A stretch of 64,000 bases of DNA from assembly GCA_947846985.1 (NCBI GenBank), contig CANTUZ010000025.1, positions 3,656,100-3,720,099 of the forward strand, read 5' to 3'. Within the stretch, counting starts at the first letter, position 1. Each line of letters starts with the position of its first letter. The stretch comes from Fratercula arctica. Lineage: Eukaryota; Chordata; Aves; Charadriiformes; Alcidae. Below are positions 1 to 12,670 of this stretch, one piece after another. The notes below the pieces were generated by a model. That model was not told the origin of the DNA. It saw only the letters and a program-made list of their open reading frames with translations, and did no database searches. The position numbers and the translations under genes are program-made.

Positions 1-2698
1 ACTTCTCTTTAATTGGGATTATGCCCTGTTGTTCTCCATAAAGGGCTCAAGTAATCTGTAAGAACATTTTTTTGACCTTAGCAATACAAGGAATTTATCT
101 ACAGTTTGTCTTGGAGGTGTGAGGAATATTTATTGTAAGTATCCAAAGTTTTATGTGAAAAGGTAAAGGTGCAAAGTCACTAACAAAGACTGTCTTTATT
201 CAAAAGGTTAATCTAGTCATTTAAACTATCAACAAAACCAGACAAAACACAGAACTTCAAATGATCCAAGTAAGAATCCCTTTCAATTTTTGTGGGTTGT
301 GTTGTCAGATTTTTCACTCTTTTCCAATCATCCTAAAGTCTTTCAGTCTACATGGGATTTGAATTTCTGATGTTAGAAACAAGCAAAGAACTCATATATG
401 TTTTATGTATATCATAAAATAGCAGTATAAATTAATTCATAGCTGGAGTTCTTTTCTTTCTGAGTAAACAGATAAATAATGAAATTCTCCTTAAGACTGC
501 CTCACATAAAGTCTGTGGTAGCTGGAGACAAGGGCACAATATGGAGAAATTGCTTCCTTACCTCCTGCACACCCCAGAGTTGAGTTTCTGTTCTGGCACC
601 AACATAAAAGTGCAAAAAAAGAGACACCAGAGGAAAAGCTAGTATATCTATGCTTTCTTAGTGCAAGGAAGCCTGTAGGTTGGAAGACTTCTCTGAGAGA
701 GTCTGCTGAAGTTCTGTAGCTTGTCTTGGGCAGGGGACAGTAGGAAGAAAGACTTTCCTTCTTGTGTAGTTTACTCAGGCTTTACATAGGCAGCTGCAGC
801 TTGAAAGCATACGCTGCAGACATTGCACTGAGTCATGAAATGTGCTAAACTGCAGCTGCCTATCATCTACTAAAATCTAACCCCAAGCTCTCAAAAAGGA
901 TATGAATGGAGTTGAATTTTCTTATGTTTCATTTGATTTAATATTCCTGTAAATGGCTTATATATTTTCTGTTTGAAATAAATTATGAAATCACTAAGCA
1001 TGCTTAACAAGGCTTTAACTATATGTGAACAGCAAGTTCTGAGGACAGAACAAGTACTATTGTAGTATAGAATACAGTCAAGCCACCTCTTGCTTCAAAA
1101 CAAGAATTTACAGTATTTACAGCAATGGTGACAAGGTTTCTTACACAAAACCTACAAGAATTTACAAAATATGCATGGATCACTGAGGTTATAATGCCAG
1201 CAGTAAAGTAAATCTCTACATAGAATATCTTGTGCAATGTGAACAAAGTTGACAATAGTTTACCAATGCTTTAAGTAATTCAGATAAATATGATAATCCA
1301 ACAGCTATCAAATCTTTTTTCTCTCCCCACCAGAAATGAGTGTTTGCCAAATGCATGTATGGCAATCCATAAAAAGTTTTTTTGTTTTTGTGGTTTTAGA
1401 CAAACATGCACAAAACAGATGCACTGCAATATTTTTGTGAGGGGATACTTACTACAAAAAAGCCCTCAAATTTGGTCTTTAAACATATACAGCATATTGA
1501 TTCACACTTCTCAAATAGCCACTACAAGGCTAAAAAAGTTTCTTGTAAGGATTATTTTTGTCCTGAAAAAAAAAAAAAGTTACTTAATTCTCAAATAATA
1601 GAAAGCTCCAGCTTCCACTTTGCTGATGCCACTGTTCAAGTCTGTATTATTTTAGCCTTATTTAGGAATTTGTATTACTCTTCCTTAACAAACAGTGTAA
1701 ACTGTAAATCAAATCAAAACTAGGAGTCATTTAGAAAAATTAGAATACATCTGGGAACAGCTTACAATCACTTTTGAATGTCATGCTTCTAGACAACAAT
1801 TTAACAAACTCTGCTTTTTCTTTTCACTAAACTTTTCAATATTCTATGTGTTCTTGTTAGAGATGGACTATGATATCTGCTGAAAGGGTACTTGCTCATC
1901 TGTAACAAACTTGGTCTGTGGATATTGCAGCCCCCTGTCCATAACCTTCTGTCTAGGTCAAGAAACCTAACCCTCATGCAGTCTCTCAGCTGGAATGTAC
2001 AGACTGCAGGCTGCACCTCCCCATTAAAACACAGAGGAACTACGGAATCACAGCTCTCAGGTTTGTTGCTGTCTGCTAACAAGCTTGTATTTGATAACAT
2101 ACATACTTTTCAAATTTTCCTGGTATATCTTTAGTACATTTCTAATTCAATTAAATATGCTTTATGTAGATTTTATGTTCTTCCATTCTGCATGGCAAAT
2201 ATTGGCTTTTGTTTCAATTCATTTTATGTCATTGTTAGAAATTGTCTTGACTAATGCATAAGCCTTTGTGATGCTAACTTCCCTAATATACAACACTGAG
2301 GGCTCTCAGGATCTTGCACCACCACTCCTTATTTGCTCTAATGAAATAAACTATCTGTAGTAGGATTCTATTTATAGATGTGAAGAACTTTCCATATGTT
2401 TGGCATGGTATAATTAATGGGAAAATCCAAATGAGAGAGAAAGAAATATGAAGATTAAACAAAAGAAATAAAGCCTGCAAATATTTGGTTCATCCAGTTG
2501 ATAATTTGGCTCCTCACTGATTGGAGCAGGATTCCATAGCAATAATTCTTCATATCAAAAGTGATTACTGATGATTTCAATCTATAGGGACAAACATAGT
2601 TTTGGTCATGGTTACTGCTATAGTTCTCTCCTATTCTGAGGAACTGTATATTCCCTGTAACAGACCAAATGTTTAAATTGTATGGTCTATTTTCGAGT
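1..2698. other. Intergenic, nothing recognised
   Basis: AT-rich single-copy-looking sequence. Short ORFs in all frames lack domains, repeats or splice context. No transposon or RNA gene was recognised. Confidence 0.6.
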
Positions 2699-3247
2699 TG
2701 TGGAGGGTTGACCCTGGGCAGCAGCTAAGCATCCACACACCCCTTTGCTAACTCTCCCCCAACCCACCAGCAGGATGGGGGAGACAATAGGAAGACGAAA
2801 AGGGAGAAAACTCATGGGTTGAGATAAAGACAGCTTAATAAGCGAAGGAAAGAGGAGAAAAAAATAAGCAATGCAAAGGCGATCATCACATTCCATAAGT
2901 AGATCAATGCCCAGTCAGTCTCTGAGCAACAGCCACCTTGGCAGACAACAAAAGCCAACCGTCCCTTCTTCCTCTACCCTCAGTTTTTACTGCTGAGCAT
3001 GATGTTACATGGCATGGAACATCCCTTTGGCCAATTCATATCAGCTGTCCTGGCTGTGTCCCCTCCCAACTTCTTTGCCCACCCCCAGACTACTCAGTGG
3101 GGGGCAGAGTGGGAAGAGGTTGATGCTGTGTAAGCACTGTTCAGCAATATCCAAAACATTGGTGTGTTATCAACACTGTTTTAGCCACAAATCCAAGCCA
3201 GCACCATATGGGCAGAAAGTTAACTCCATCCCAGACAGACCCAGTAC
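2699..3247 (-). mobile_element. Diverged solo LTR of family A (ERV-L-like)
   Basis: The sequence lines up along its length with the LTR at 27581-27951 plus 32283-32496: shared blocks include AAAACTCATGGGTTGAGATA, the CTGAGCATGA segment, GCTGTGTCCCCTCCCAACTT and the ATCAACACTGTTTTA-like end. The U5-like end is on the left, so sense is minus. No internal viral sequence flanks it, so it is a solo LTR left by LTR-LTR recombination. It is more diverged than the 27581 copy. I could not define a target-site duplication, so the ends are approximate. Confidence 0.75.
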
Positions 3248-3439
3248 GCTAGTACACCAGAGTACTGAGAAAGCGTGCAGCCTTTCACAAAACACATTTT
3301 CAGATGATTCACTATGAAATGTAGTGCTAAACTACTAGAATTTTATGTTAGTAAAATTAAGCCTCTTGTTTTGTCATTGTAAAATCTTATGGGAGTCCCT
3401 AGACCTAATTGCAATACTGTAGAGGTTGATAAGAGAATA

Positions 3440-5372
3440 CAATCATAGAATCTTCATGGTTGGAAAGGACCTTTGAGATCATCGAGTCCAACCATACACA
3501 CACAAAAAAACCCCCTACAATCTCAGCCACTAGAGCATGCCCTGAAGTGCCAAATCTAGACGTTTCTTAAATACCTCTAGGGATGGTGACTCAACCACCT
3601 CCCTGGGCAGGCTGTTCCAGTGCCTGACCACTCTTTCAGTAAAGTAATTCCTCCTAATATCTAATCTAAACCTCCCCTGCCACAGCTTCAGACCATTTCC
3701 TCTGGTCCTGTCATTATTCACCTGGGAGAAGAGGCCAACACCCACCTCTCTACACCCTCCTTTCAGGTAGCTGTAGAGGGCAATGAGGTCTCCCCTCAGC
3801 CTCCTCTTCTCCAGACTAAACATGCCCAGTTCCCTCAGCCTCTCCTCATATGGCTTGGTCTCCAGACCCCTCACCAGCTTGGTAGCTCTCCTCTGGACCC
3901 GCTCCAGCACTTCAATGTCCCTCTTGTACAGAGGGGCCCAAAACTGAACACAGCACTCGAGGTGAGGCCTCACCAGTGCCGAGTACAGAGGCACGATCAC
4001 TTCCCTACTCCTGCTGGCCACACTATTCCTGATACAAGCCAGAATGCTGTTGGCCTTCTTGGCCACCTGGGCACACTGCTGGCTCATGTTAAGCTGGCAG
4101 TCGACCATCACCCCCAGGTCCTTTTCTGCTGGGCAGCTTTCTAGCCACTCTTCCCCAAGCCTGTAGCGTTGCTTGGGGTTGTTGTGACCGAAACGCAGGA
4201 CCCGGCACTTGGCCTCATTAAACCTCATACAATTGGCCTTGGCCCATCCATCCAGCCTGTCCAGGTCCCTCTGTAGAGCCTTCCTACCCTCAAGCACATC
4301 AACATTCCCACCTAGTTTGGTGTCATCTGCAAACTTACTGAGGGTGCGCTCAGTTCCCTCATCCAGATCATTGATAAAGATATTAAACAAAACTGGCCCC
4401 AAAACTGAGCCCTGAGGGACCCCACTGGTGACCGGCCGCCAAGAGGATTTCACCCCATTAATCACAACTCTCTAGGCACGGCCATCCAGCCAGTTTTTAA
4501 CCCAGCGAAGAGTACACTTGTCTATGCCATGATTCGCCAGCTTCTCCAGGAGAATGCTGTGGGGGATGGTGTCAAAGGCCTTACCAAAGTCCAGATAGAC
4601 AACGTCCACAGCCTTCCCCACATCCAGAAGGCGGGTCACATGGTCATAGAAAGAGATCAGGTTGGTTAAGCAGGACCTCCCTTTCCTAAACCCATGCTGG
4701 CTGGCCCTGATCCCTTGGCTGCCCTGCACTTGCCGTGAGAGCTCACTCAAGATGATCCTCTCCATGATCTTTCCTGGTACCGAGGTCAGGCTGACAGGCC
4801 TGTAGTTCCCCGGATCCTCCTTCCAACCCTTCTTGTAGATGGGCGTCACATTAGCCACCCTCCAATCATCTGGTACCTCCCCTGTTGACCAGGATTGTTG
4901 ATAAATGATGGAGAGAGGCTTGGTGAGCTCTCCTGACAGCTCCCTGAGTACTCTTGGGTGAGTCCCATCCGGCCCCATAGACGTATGTGCGTCCAGGTGC
5001 AGAAGCAGATCATTGACTACTTCCTCCTGGATTGTGGGTGGGTTGTTCTGCTCTCCATCCTTATCTTCCAGCTCAGGAGGCTGAACCCCCTGGGGATAGC
5101 TGGTCTGACTATTGAAGATGGAGGCAAAGGCAGCATTAAGTATCTCAGCCTTCTCCTCGTCCTTGGTTGCAACTTTCCCCCCCGCATCCAGTAAGGGATG
5201 GAGATTCTCCCTGGCTCTCTTTTTGTTGATGTATTTATAAAAACTTTTTTTGTTGTCCTTTATGTTAGTGGCCAAGTTGAGCTCCAGCTGGGCTTTTGCC
5301 TTCCTAATTTTCTCTCTGTGTAACCTAACGAGATCTCTGTACTCCTGAGTTGCCTGTCCCTTCTTCCAAAGG
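3440..5372 (-). mobile_element. CR1 LINE, 5'-truncated, nearly intact reverse transcriptase
   Basis: On the minus strand the element encodes the CR1 ORF2 from just after the endonuclease (LWKKGQATQEYRD) through the whole [75 protein letters not shown] and the FADDTKLGG catalytic block, then the C-terminal domain ending LDLALQGML. Only one in-frame stop (TAG at 4472-4474, in WLDGRA-stop-RVV) interrupts about 610 codons. The 3' end (left) shows the CR1 tail near 3440-3490 with a short CA run. RT would copy element RNA by target-primed reverse transcription. The 5' truncation at about 5372 is typical of CR1. Confidence 0.92.
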
Positions 5373-5796
5373 TGAATAGTGAGGTAGTGTAACAAAACCT
5401 TGTTATTGAAAGAACAGCTGGGTACACTTTGCAGATATATTATCCAGTACTTAATTATCAGACTCTGTGAACAAGCCTGCTTGACCACTCAATTACTTTT
5501 CTGAGATACACACACAGAAACTTACACAGCTGAGGGGCACACTGAATCATCCATTAGATAGAATGAAAACAGAGTACACAAATGAAATGACTTTTTGTGA
5601 ATTGAGGGCTTAAAGTCATACATATTGTATGCTAGGAAATCCAATTTTTGGGATGTGGAAGGAACTTTCAACATAAAGTCCACTTTTATTATTCATAGAA
5701 GATATGCAGTAAATCTTGTTTTGATCTGATTTCGCAAAAAACATGTCTTTCAGCAAATATTTATGATGCTGAATACAAATGGAAATAAGGTAATTT
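5373..5796. other. Spacer between two CR1 copies
   Basis: About 420 bp of AT-rich sequence with no recognised feature. Confidence 0.6.
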
Positions 5797-6881
5797 CACA
5801 GAATGGTAGGGGTTGGAAGGGACCTCTGGAGATCATCTAGTCCAACCCCCCTGCCAAAGCAGGGTCACCTAGAACAGGCTGGACAGGAACACGTCCAGGC
5901 GGGTTTTAAAGATCTCCAGAGGTGGAGACTCCACCACCTCTCTGGGCAGCCTGTTCCAGTGCTCTGTCACCCTCAAAGGAAAGAAGTTCCTCCTCATGTT
6001 TAGGTGGAACTTCCTATGCTCAAGTTTGTGCCCGTTACCTCTTGTCCTGTCACTGGGCACCACTGAGAAGAGCCTGGCCCCATCCTCCTGACACCCATCC
6101 TTTAAGTATATATAAGCATTGATGAGATCCCCCCTCAGTCTTCTCTTCTCCAGACTAAAAAGACCCATGTCCCTCAGCCTTTCCTCATAAGAGAGATGTT
6201 CTAGTCCCTTCATCATCTTGGTAGCCCTTTGCTATACCCTCTCCAGCAGTTCCCTGTCCTTCTTGAACCGGGGAGCCCAGAACTGGACACAGTACTCCAG
6301 ATGGGGCCTCACCAGGGCAGAGTAGAGGGGGAGGATGACCTCCCTTGACCTGCTGGCCACACTCTTCTTGATGCACCCCAGGATGCCATTGGCCTTCCTG
6401 GCCACAAGGGCACATTGTTGACTCATGGTCATCCTGTTGTCCACCAGGACTCCCAGGTCTCTTTCCACAGAGCTGCTCTCCAGCAGGTCAGCCCCCAACC
6501 TGTCCTGGTGCATGGGGTTATTCCTCCCCAGGTGCAGCACCCTACACTTGCCCTTGTTGAATTTCATAAGGTTCCTTTCTGCCCAACTCTCCAGCCTGTC
6601 CAGGTCTCACTGAATGGCGGCACAGCCTTCTGGTGTGTCAGCCACCCCTCCCAGCTTTGTGTCATCAGCAAACTTGCTGAGGGTGCACTCTATCCCCTCA
6701 TCCAGATCGTCAATGAATATGTTGATTGAGACTGGACCCAGTACTGACCCCTGGGGAACACCGCTAGTTACAGGCCTCCAACTGGACTCCGCAACGCTGA
6801 TTGACAGCCCTCTGAGCTCTGCCATTCAGCCAGTTTTCTATCCACCCCACTGTCCACTCATCTAACCCACACTTCCGAAGC
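5797..6881 (-). mobile_element. CR1 LINE 3' half, decayed
   Basis: The minus strand encodes CR1 RT from about [18 protein letters not shown] (6790) through FADDTKLGG, the C-terminal domain ([34 protein letters not shown]) and [13 protein letters not shown]. The 3' tail on the left reads GGTTGGAAGGGACCTCTGG in plus orientation. Frame breaks and a stop near 6234 (GCTATACCCTC region) make it non-coding. It belongs to a different CR1 subfamily from the copy at 3440, judged by its tail and residues. Confidence 0.9.
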
Positions 6882-9800
6882 AAATATACATCACATCATT
6901 TGCAAAATCTGGTAGGAATACAAAATCTTAACTCTGTTACATCTAGTTCAGCTAAGCAGATATGATTTATTTTCAAAACTGTTAATAATTATAAAAAAGT
7001 TCTTGGAATAATAAATATAGTACTTATATTACTTCTTAACTGTACACTCATAACAGCAGAATACAGCAGCACTTTATGAAGAGAGAAATCATATAATAGC
7101 CACTAAACCAATACAGAGTTGTAAAAATGTGAGTCTGGTAGCTTTTCGGTAACTTTGCAAGAACATGTTTTATAGGACACAGCACAGGATAAACTTCTAT
7201 TCTAATATTATCATAAAGTGTTTTATCCTTTGAGCTGCTGAGCACATAGCACCTGTCTGCCTTCATAGCCTGGAGGCTGTCCAGCAGCCAGAAGAACATC
7301 ACAAGGAGATGGCTGTGTCCTGATGGCCAGACTCAAAACAGCTCAGTCCAAGATTACCTACAGCTTCACTTTCTCAGTAAATACATCGTATTTCTTTACC
7401 CTCAAATTTTATTAACCCACCTTTTGACTTTTCATCCACCTACTCTGTTCTGTACAGTGTCTTGCAGAATTCTCCCTGCTGCCCTTTACAGCAGAAAAGA
7501 CTAATTTAAGAAACCATGTGCCTTCACTTGCCCAGACTCGTTATAGTGTTGCAAATTTACCATTCCTCAGCAAGGCTTCTTGAGCATCTGGTTTGGAAAG
7601 CATCTCAGTTGTATGAGTTTGTGGTCACTCTTATTTGCTCTGATGCTCTCTAAGAGGATGAAGTTAGGCTTCATATAATAATACAGGAAAATGGTATGGA
7701 TGTGATTTAACATAGACGTGGTGGAGACTGGTCTTTAATGTTTTATCAGAAGCTGAAAACCCAAATAGCAGACAAGAGTCAGATATAGATACTTTTTCCC
7801 CACAACATTGCAAGAGAAAGGTAGATCGACTCAGATTAGGAAGGAGGAAAAAAGGAAATGAGTGTCCCAAGGTCCAGGACACAGGCAGCGTCTCTGCAGG
7901 ACTTCTGGGCCTTTATTCAAAGAAAAATAAGGAAGCTAATCCTTTGAAAATGGGAAATAACTTGTTTATGAGAGCAATTTTCTATAAAGCATTTTCAAAG
8001 CTATTAAAAAACAAAGGCTGTTACTATCTGTTCCCAAAATGGTGCCAATGTAAATAGTGTGAAAATAACTTATGTATGAAAAGCAAGGTGCTTCACAATG
8101 AAGGCTATTATTTCACTTTTAATTTGTCCCTTGGGGTCTCTTTATAAGTATCTTAGACCCAGCTGCATTATGTTCTGCAGCAGGAAGGACTATAATCTTT
8201 TGCTTGGGTCACTTGGCACTGCTTCCTTATCTCAGTAATAGTTTTGTTTGCAATTCCTCTGACTGGTCACTTAGAATTGTAGATGAGTTCTTTACTACTC
8301 TAACATGAATTAGCCATGGGTGCTTGTGAATTAGGTTAATGTGACTATGTGACCGGGCTCAGTCTCAAGGCTTCATTGTAATGAAATGTTCTCCACTTTC
8401 TAGGAAGAATGCAAGAAAAGGGATTTACATTACAAATTATTCCCAAATTGCATTGCCATTCTGGGGACCTCTACTCCTTTCTACCTGGCTGTATGCTGTT
8501 GACAGTTGCTTTTGCTCCAATGAGAAGTGGGATTGTAGAAGTGGATAAATTGGCTGCACTGAAGGTGTGGTTGAAAGTGTTTGGGTTAACCATTCAGACA
8601 ACCCAGAATTGTTTGCAGTGAGTTCCTTTCCTGAGGAAACCTCTGACACTTTCCCTTATGAGGTCTGTGAGGGAATTATAGACTGCATACTTCCAGTAGA
8701 CATTTTTGTGGTTACAAGGTTATCTGCTAGGAGTTGAGCTCTGCTGAAAATGTCTCCTTTGTTATATTTGCCTGGAATGCCCTTGTTATGTAACCATTTG
8801 TTTCTTGATAAGAATTGTCTAGCTGATCTATAACACTTTCCAGTTTATAGACAACAGGGCTATGCAAGGGCTGCATGCCTTTCTGCTCTACCCACTGCAG
8901 AAGTGAAGTGACTTGCTAAGTTCAACTCATTTGCATGAACACTATTATAGAAACCAGGTTTGACTTTTATTATAGGAACTTACATGTCTGCAAAGCTGGA
9001 GTGGACTGATCTTGAATGGTGCACAGCTGGGAACTACATCACCTTGAGAGAGACATTTCTGAGAGTCAGTGGCTCCCAGCTCTTGCCTGTATACTTTTGA
9101 AAATAGGAGCTTTTGTCAGGCAGAGGCAATATATTGCCAAGAAGGTAACTGAAAAACTTGTTCCTATTTCTAAGAGACAGTCTCCTAGACTGAATTAATG
9201 ATTAATTTCTACCTGATCGTTTCCTTTCTAGACTGAGAAAGAACGCAGTTGTACACATTATTTCTGAAAGTTTTCTGATTCTTCTGCTTGACCACAATGT
9301 TTTCCTTGAAAGATGGCTCCTTTTTCAAGAGGAGTTCCCCTGCAGGGGAAGCAAGGAAGTTGAATGTATATGATAAAACAGTTCATCACTGAAAAAACAT
9401 TGCTATATACCTCTGAAATACACCTAATTTTGAAAGACATCATTCATTCTAGTCCTAGAGTGACCTACAATCCACATCAACTTGGTATACCCTTTATATT
9501 TTAAAAAAGTATGTACACCAGCTGTAGAGTTAATTACATTTACAAGCTGCTTATATCAATAGCTTTCTCTGCTCTTCATTCAGAATCTTTATTATGCTGT
9601 GTTTGAGCCATGAAAAATGAAACTATATTCTGCAACCTTGGAGTACACAAACCCAGTTTTATATGATGAATGACTATTGCCCTGTGAATGCTGATTAACT
9701 GGTACGTGTAAGGCGAGAGGTTTCTTACAGTGGCAGAGAGCTGCAGCTACAGGCCTCTAGCAAGACACAAGTATACGACTTAATATTTACTTATAACTTG

Positions 9801-9969
9801 CTATATATTGAGCATGATGATAACAAGGTATTTCAAATCAAGACCCTGGCAGGTAAGCAAAGAACAAAGTAATATTTGGAAGTGATGTACCATATATATG
9901 TTTTAACCTTTTGAGCTGGGATGTCAAAATGACACAGGAATAATAAAACTACTCATTAAATCTTTATGG
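6882..9969. other. Intergenic, nothing recognised
   Basis: About 3.1 kb of single-copy-looking sequence downstream of ZNF366. Short ORFs carry no domain or splice support. Confidence 0.55.
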
Positions 9970-10680
9970 TGTCATGGTTTGGGCCAATTTGTCATATATC
10001 TTGAAGATGCAGGAATCAAGGTGCTGGTGTAACCGGTTCTTTTTTAAAGATTACAACGTACAAACCAGGGCTCACACAAAGAAAAAAAAAAAAGGTTAAC
10101 TCTGCTTTATTGTGAAGCCTTGCTACAGAGAAAAAAAAGCAGTGAATTCAGCTTTATTGCGAAGCCTTGCAAAGCGGTTCCCAAATGTCCCAAAAGTTAC
10201 TTCAGAGAGTCTTACCAATCCATAGACCGTAGCAGCACCGCCGAGCAGCAGGATAACAAGGAGTCCCATCGATACGGTAGAGGGAGGCAAGGCACAGCAC
10301 TTTCAGGGCATCCCCTGTATCTTCAAAGTGCGCTCATGTCTCTCCCCCTCTCTCCGACCCGAGACAGCCCCCTTATATCCTGCCCCGGATTGAGTGGAAA
10401 AATACAGGCTAGAGTCGCTGCACACGTGGCCAGCGCATGCAGCGAGCCTCACCAGACTCATGATCCAGCTTTGCTAACAGCGGCTGTCTGATACCTGACT
10501 ACATTGTTGCACTCCCTTCTTGTTATCTTCTTCTTTGAAGGTCAGTCTGTCATGGATACGCACATAGTTTTGGCAGCAACAGTACTGAGGTCCTTTTTCT
10601 CGGCACGTATACTGGGTTTGGTTCAACTAGTAATTTTCTGTCGTGTCTCACTCGAACCATCCTCTATTATCCCTTACACA
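9970..10680 (-). mobile_element. Solo LTR of family G, GC-richer insertion
   Basis: The segment runs from TGTCATGGTTTGGG to CCCTTACACA, giving TG...CA ends. It is clearly richer in G+C than its surroundings and contains CpGs. On the minus strand it has a TATA-like TATAAG (10377-10372) followed downstream by two AATAAA signals (10158-10153 and 10111-10106), the order expected of an LTR read on the minus strand. No coding sequence is attached. The 5-bp flanks (TATGG and GCTGG) do not match convincingly, so the ends are approximate. Confidence 0.55.
10104..10170 (-). repeat. Duplicated 20-bp poly(A)-signal unit inside LTR G
   Basis: GCTTTATTGTGAAGCCTTGC at 10104-10123 recurs with one mismatch at 10151-10170. 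Each copy contains AATAAA on the minus strand. Confidence 0.8.
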
Positions 10681-10747
10681 GCTGGTCAAAGTATTCATGC
10701 AATTAACAGAATGTGCTTTTATGAACATATAATTGTATGTATATATT

Positions 10748-11338
10748 TGTTGTGGTTTGGGACATGTTGGCCAATAACAAGACAACAGATGCTCTCCCCC
10801 ACCTCTCACTCCAAGGAGAGGAAGAAGAGAGATAAAGAGAATTATGAGTTTAGAAAAAAACTAAACTAATGAAATATTAATAATAAAATGAAATGGAAAT
10901 AATGAAATAGATACAATATATACAAATATAGACAAAACCATATCAAGCTCACAGGGAGATGCCACTGGCAGGCAACTAGAGAAGTTCCACACTGGACTCA
11001 GTGACAACTGGGAACTGGAACACACTGACCAGGATCAAAAGGCAGATGAGCCAACAAGGTCCTCCTCACACATCAGTCATTGAAGAAAGAGAACCATTGG
11101 AGAAGATCTAACTTAACCCCCTTGGTCCCGCAGCTTGTATACTGAGCATGGCAGATGGGATGGAATACCCTATTGGTCAGTTTGGGTCACCTGATCTGTC
11201 CACTCCTCCCCACAGGTGCAACCCCTCCATGGGGTAAACAACCAAGTCAGCTGACCCTGGTTGCCACAGCAACAAGTGTGAGCAAGAGCTTCTCTCACTG
11301 AACAGAAAGTTGGCTCTGCTCCACCCCAAACCAGGACA
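10748..11338 (-). mobile_element. Solo LTR of family D with perfect 5-bp target duplication
   Basis: The LTR begins TGTTGTGGTTTGGG and ends AAACCAGGACA. It is flanked by a perfect direct repeat ATATT (10743-10747 and 11339-11343), which fixes both ends. A copy in the other orientation lies at 49910-50498. Sense is taken as minus because the 49910 copy carries AATATTTTTATTAAAG and T-rich sequence towards its 3' end. No internal viral sequence is present. The 5-bp duplication matches the other LTR elements in this window. Confidence 0.85.
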
Positions 11339-11439
11339 ATATTTGTTATGAGTATATAATTGTATGGGAATCAGAGGATGAAAAGTTGGGAATGACTCAT
11401 TAAAAACTGCATTAATAGAATTCTTCTGAAAGGCCTAGA

Positions 11440-11642
11440 GCTTCCTCACCGAAAGGGTTATTAAGCATTGGAACAGGCTGCCCGGGGAAGTGGTTGAGGC
11501 ACCATCCCTGGAGGTATTTAAAAGACAGGTAGATGTGGTACTTAAGGTCATGGTTTAGTGGTGGTTTTGTCAGTGTTAGGTTGATGGTTGGACTTGATGA
11601 TCTTAAAGGTCCCTTCCAACCTAGACGATTCTATGATTCTGT
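11440..11642 (+). mobile_element. CR1 LINE 3' end fragment
   Basis: About 200 bp encoding the end of CR1 ORF2 (the [24 protein letters not shown] stretch from GCATTGGAACAGGCTGCCC onward), then the 3' untranslated end GGTTGGACTTGATGATCTT and the terminal ATTCTATGATTCT repeats. It is strongly 5'-truncated. Confidence 0.9.
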
Positions 11643-12670
11643 GTTAATAAGGGAAAATTTCTGAGTCAGGTAAGAGGAAATCTAAAAACCAGCTTTCCTC
11701 TGTGAGGTACTGCTTGTCCTGTAAGGGGTCTTTTTTGTCATTCCTTCTAAAATAAAATCTGATTGGACCTGGAAATTTCAAAATCATCCTTGCTAGCCAA
11801 GATAAACTGAAGAGATAAATGGCACAATTTCATCATTTTCTCAATTAAATGACTCTTGTTGCTTTATGTGTAATTACATCAAGATTTGTATTTGCTACAC
11901 GCTGCTGCTGCTGCTTAAATGTATTGGTCTGAGCAGACAGTAGAAATAAATGTCAATGCAGTCCATGCTATTTCACTTGAAGAAGTACTGAGTATTCCCA
12001 TAGTGACTGAAACATAGCAAAATATGAACATTTCTTGTACCAGAGGAAAAGCTTCTGCAACCATAACAAATTCCAGTGCTTTCAAAGCCTTGCAGAGTTG
12101 CACATCACTATCTCACAAGATATTAGCATTTCTTCTTATTTTGTTTCCCATTTCTCATTGTAAGTGGTTGAACTAAAACAGTAACTTCAGTAAATGAAAG
12201 CATTTGGATTGTGTTAGTTCTGAGAGTGACAGCACTTTCATGCACACCATATTTAACAGTACTCTTGCTTATACTGTGAAATACTTAGCATTTTCATATT
12301 TTTTGAGACCTATGGTTAGAAATGTTCGTATATATTTAGTCAGATAATAAATCAAACACTAGAAAATTGTGTATAAGTTTCTACCACCCCAGATAAAGGA
12401 AAATAAACTTCTGTACCCACCCCATTGTCTGCTTTTACATCAATTAGATAAGTATAAAAATGTTAGCATTCAATATCTATTGCATTTCTTGGTGACCTTG
12501 GGCTGCTTTATTCTTTTAATGTATGTGTTTTACCTGAAATTATTTATATTCATTTGGCTTGTTTATTTCTAAAGACTACTACAAACTTCCAGGCTTTGGT
12601 AAATTACCATTCATGCCAAAAGCTATCTGGTTCCAATTTTCCAGCTGTTTTAAAATGTCCATTTAAATGC
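11643..12670. other. 3' flank and probable 3' UTR of ZNF366
   Basis: About 1 kb immediately downstream of the ZNF366 stop. No repeat or second gene was recognised. AATAAA motifs on the minus strand lie at 12567-12562 and 12512-12507; which one, if either, is used cannot be told from sequence. Confidence 0.5.
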
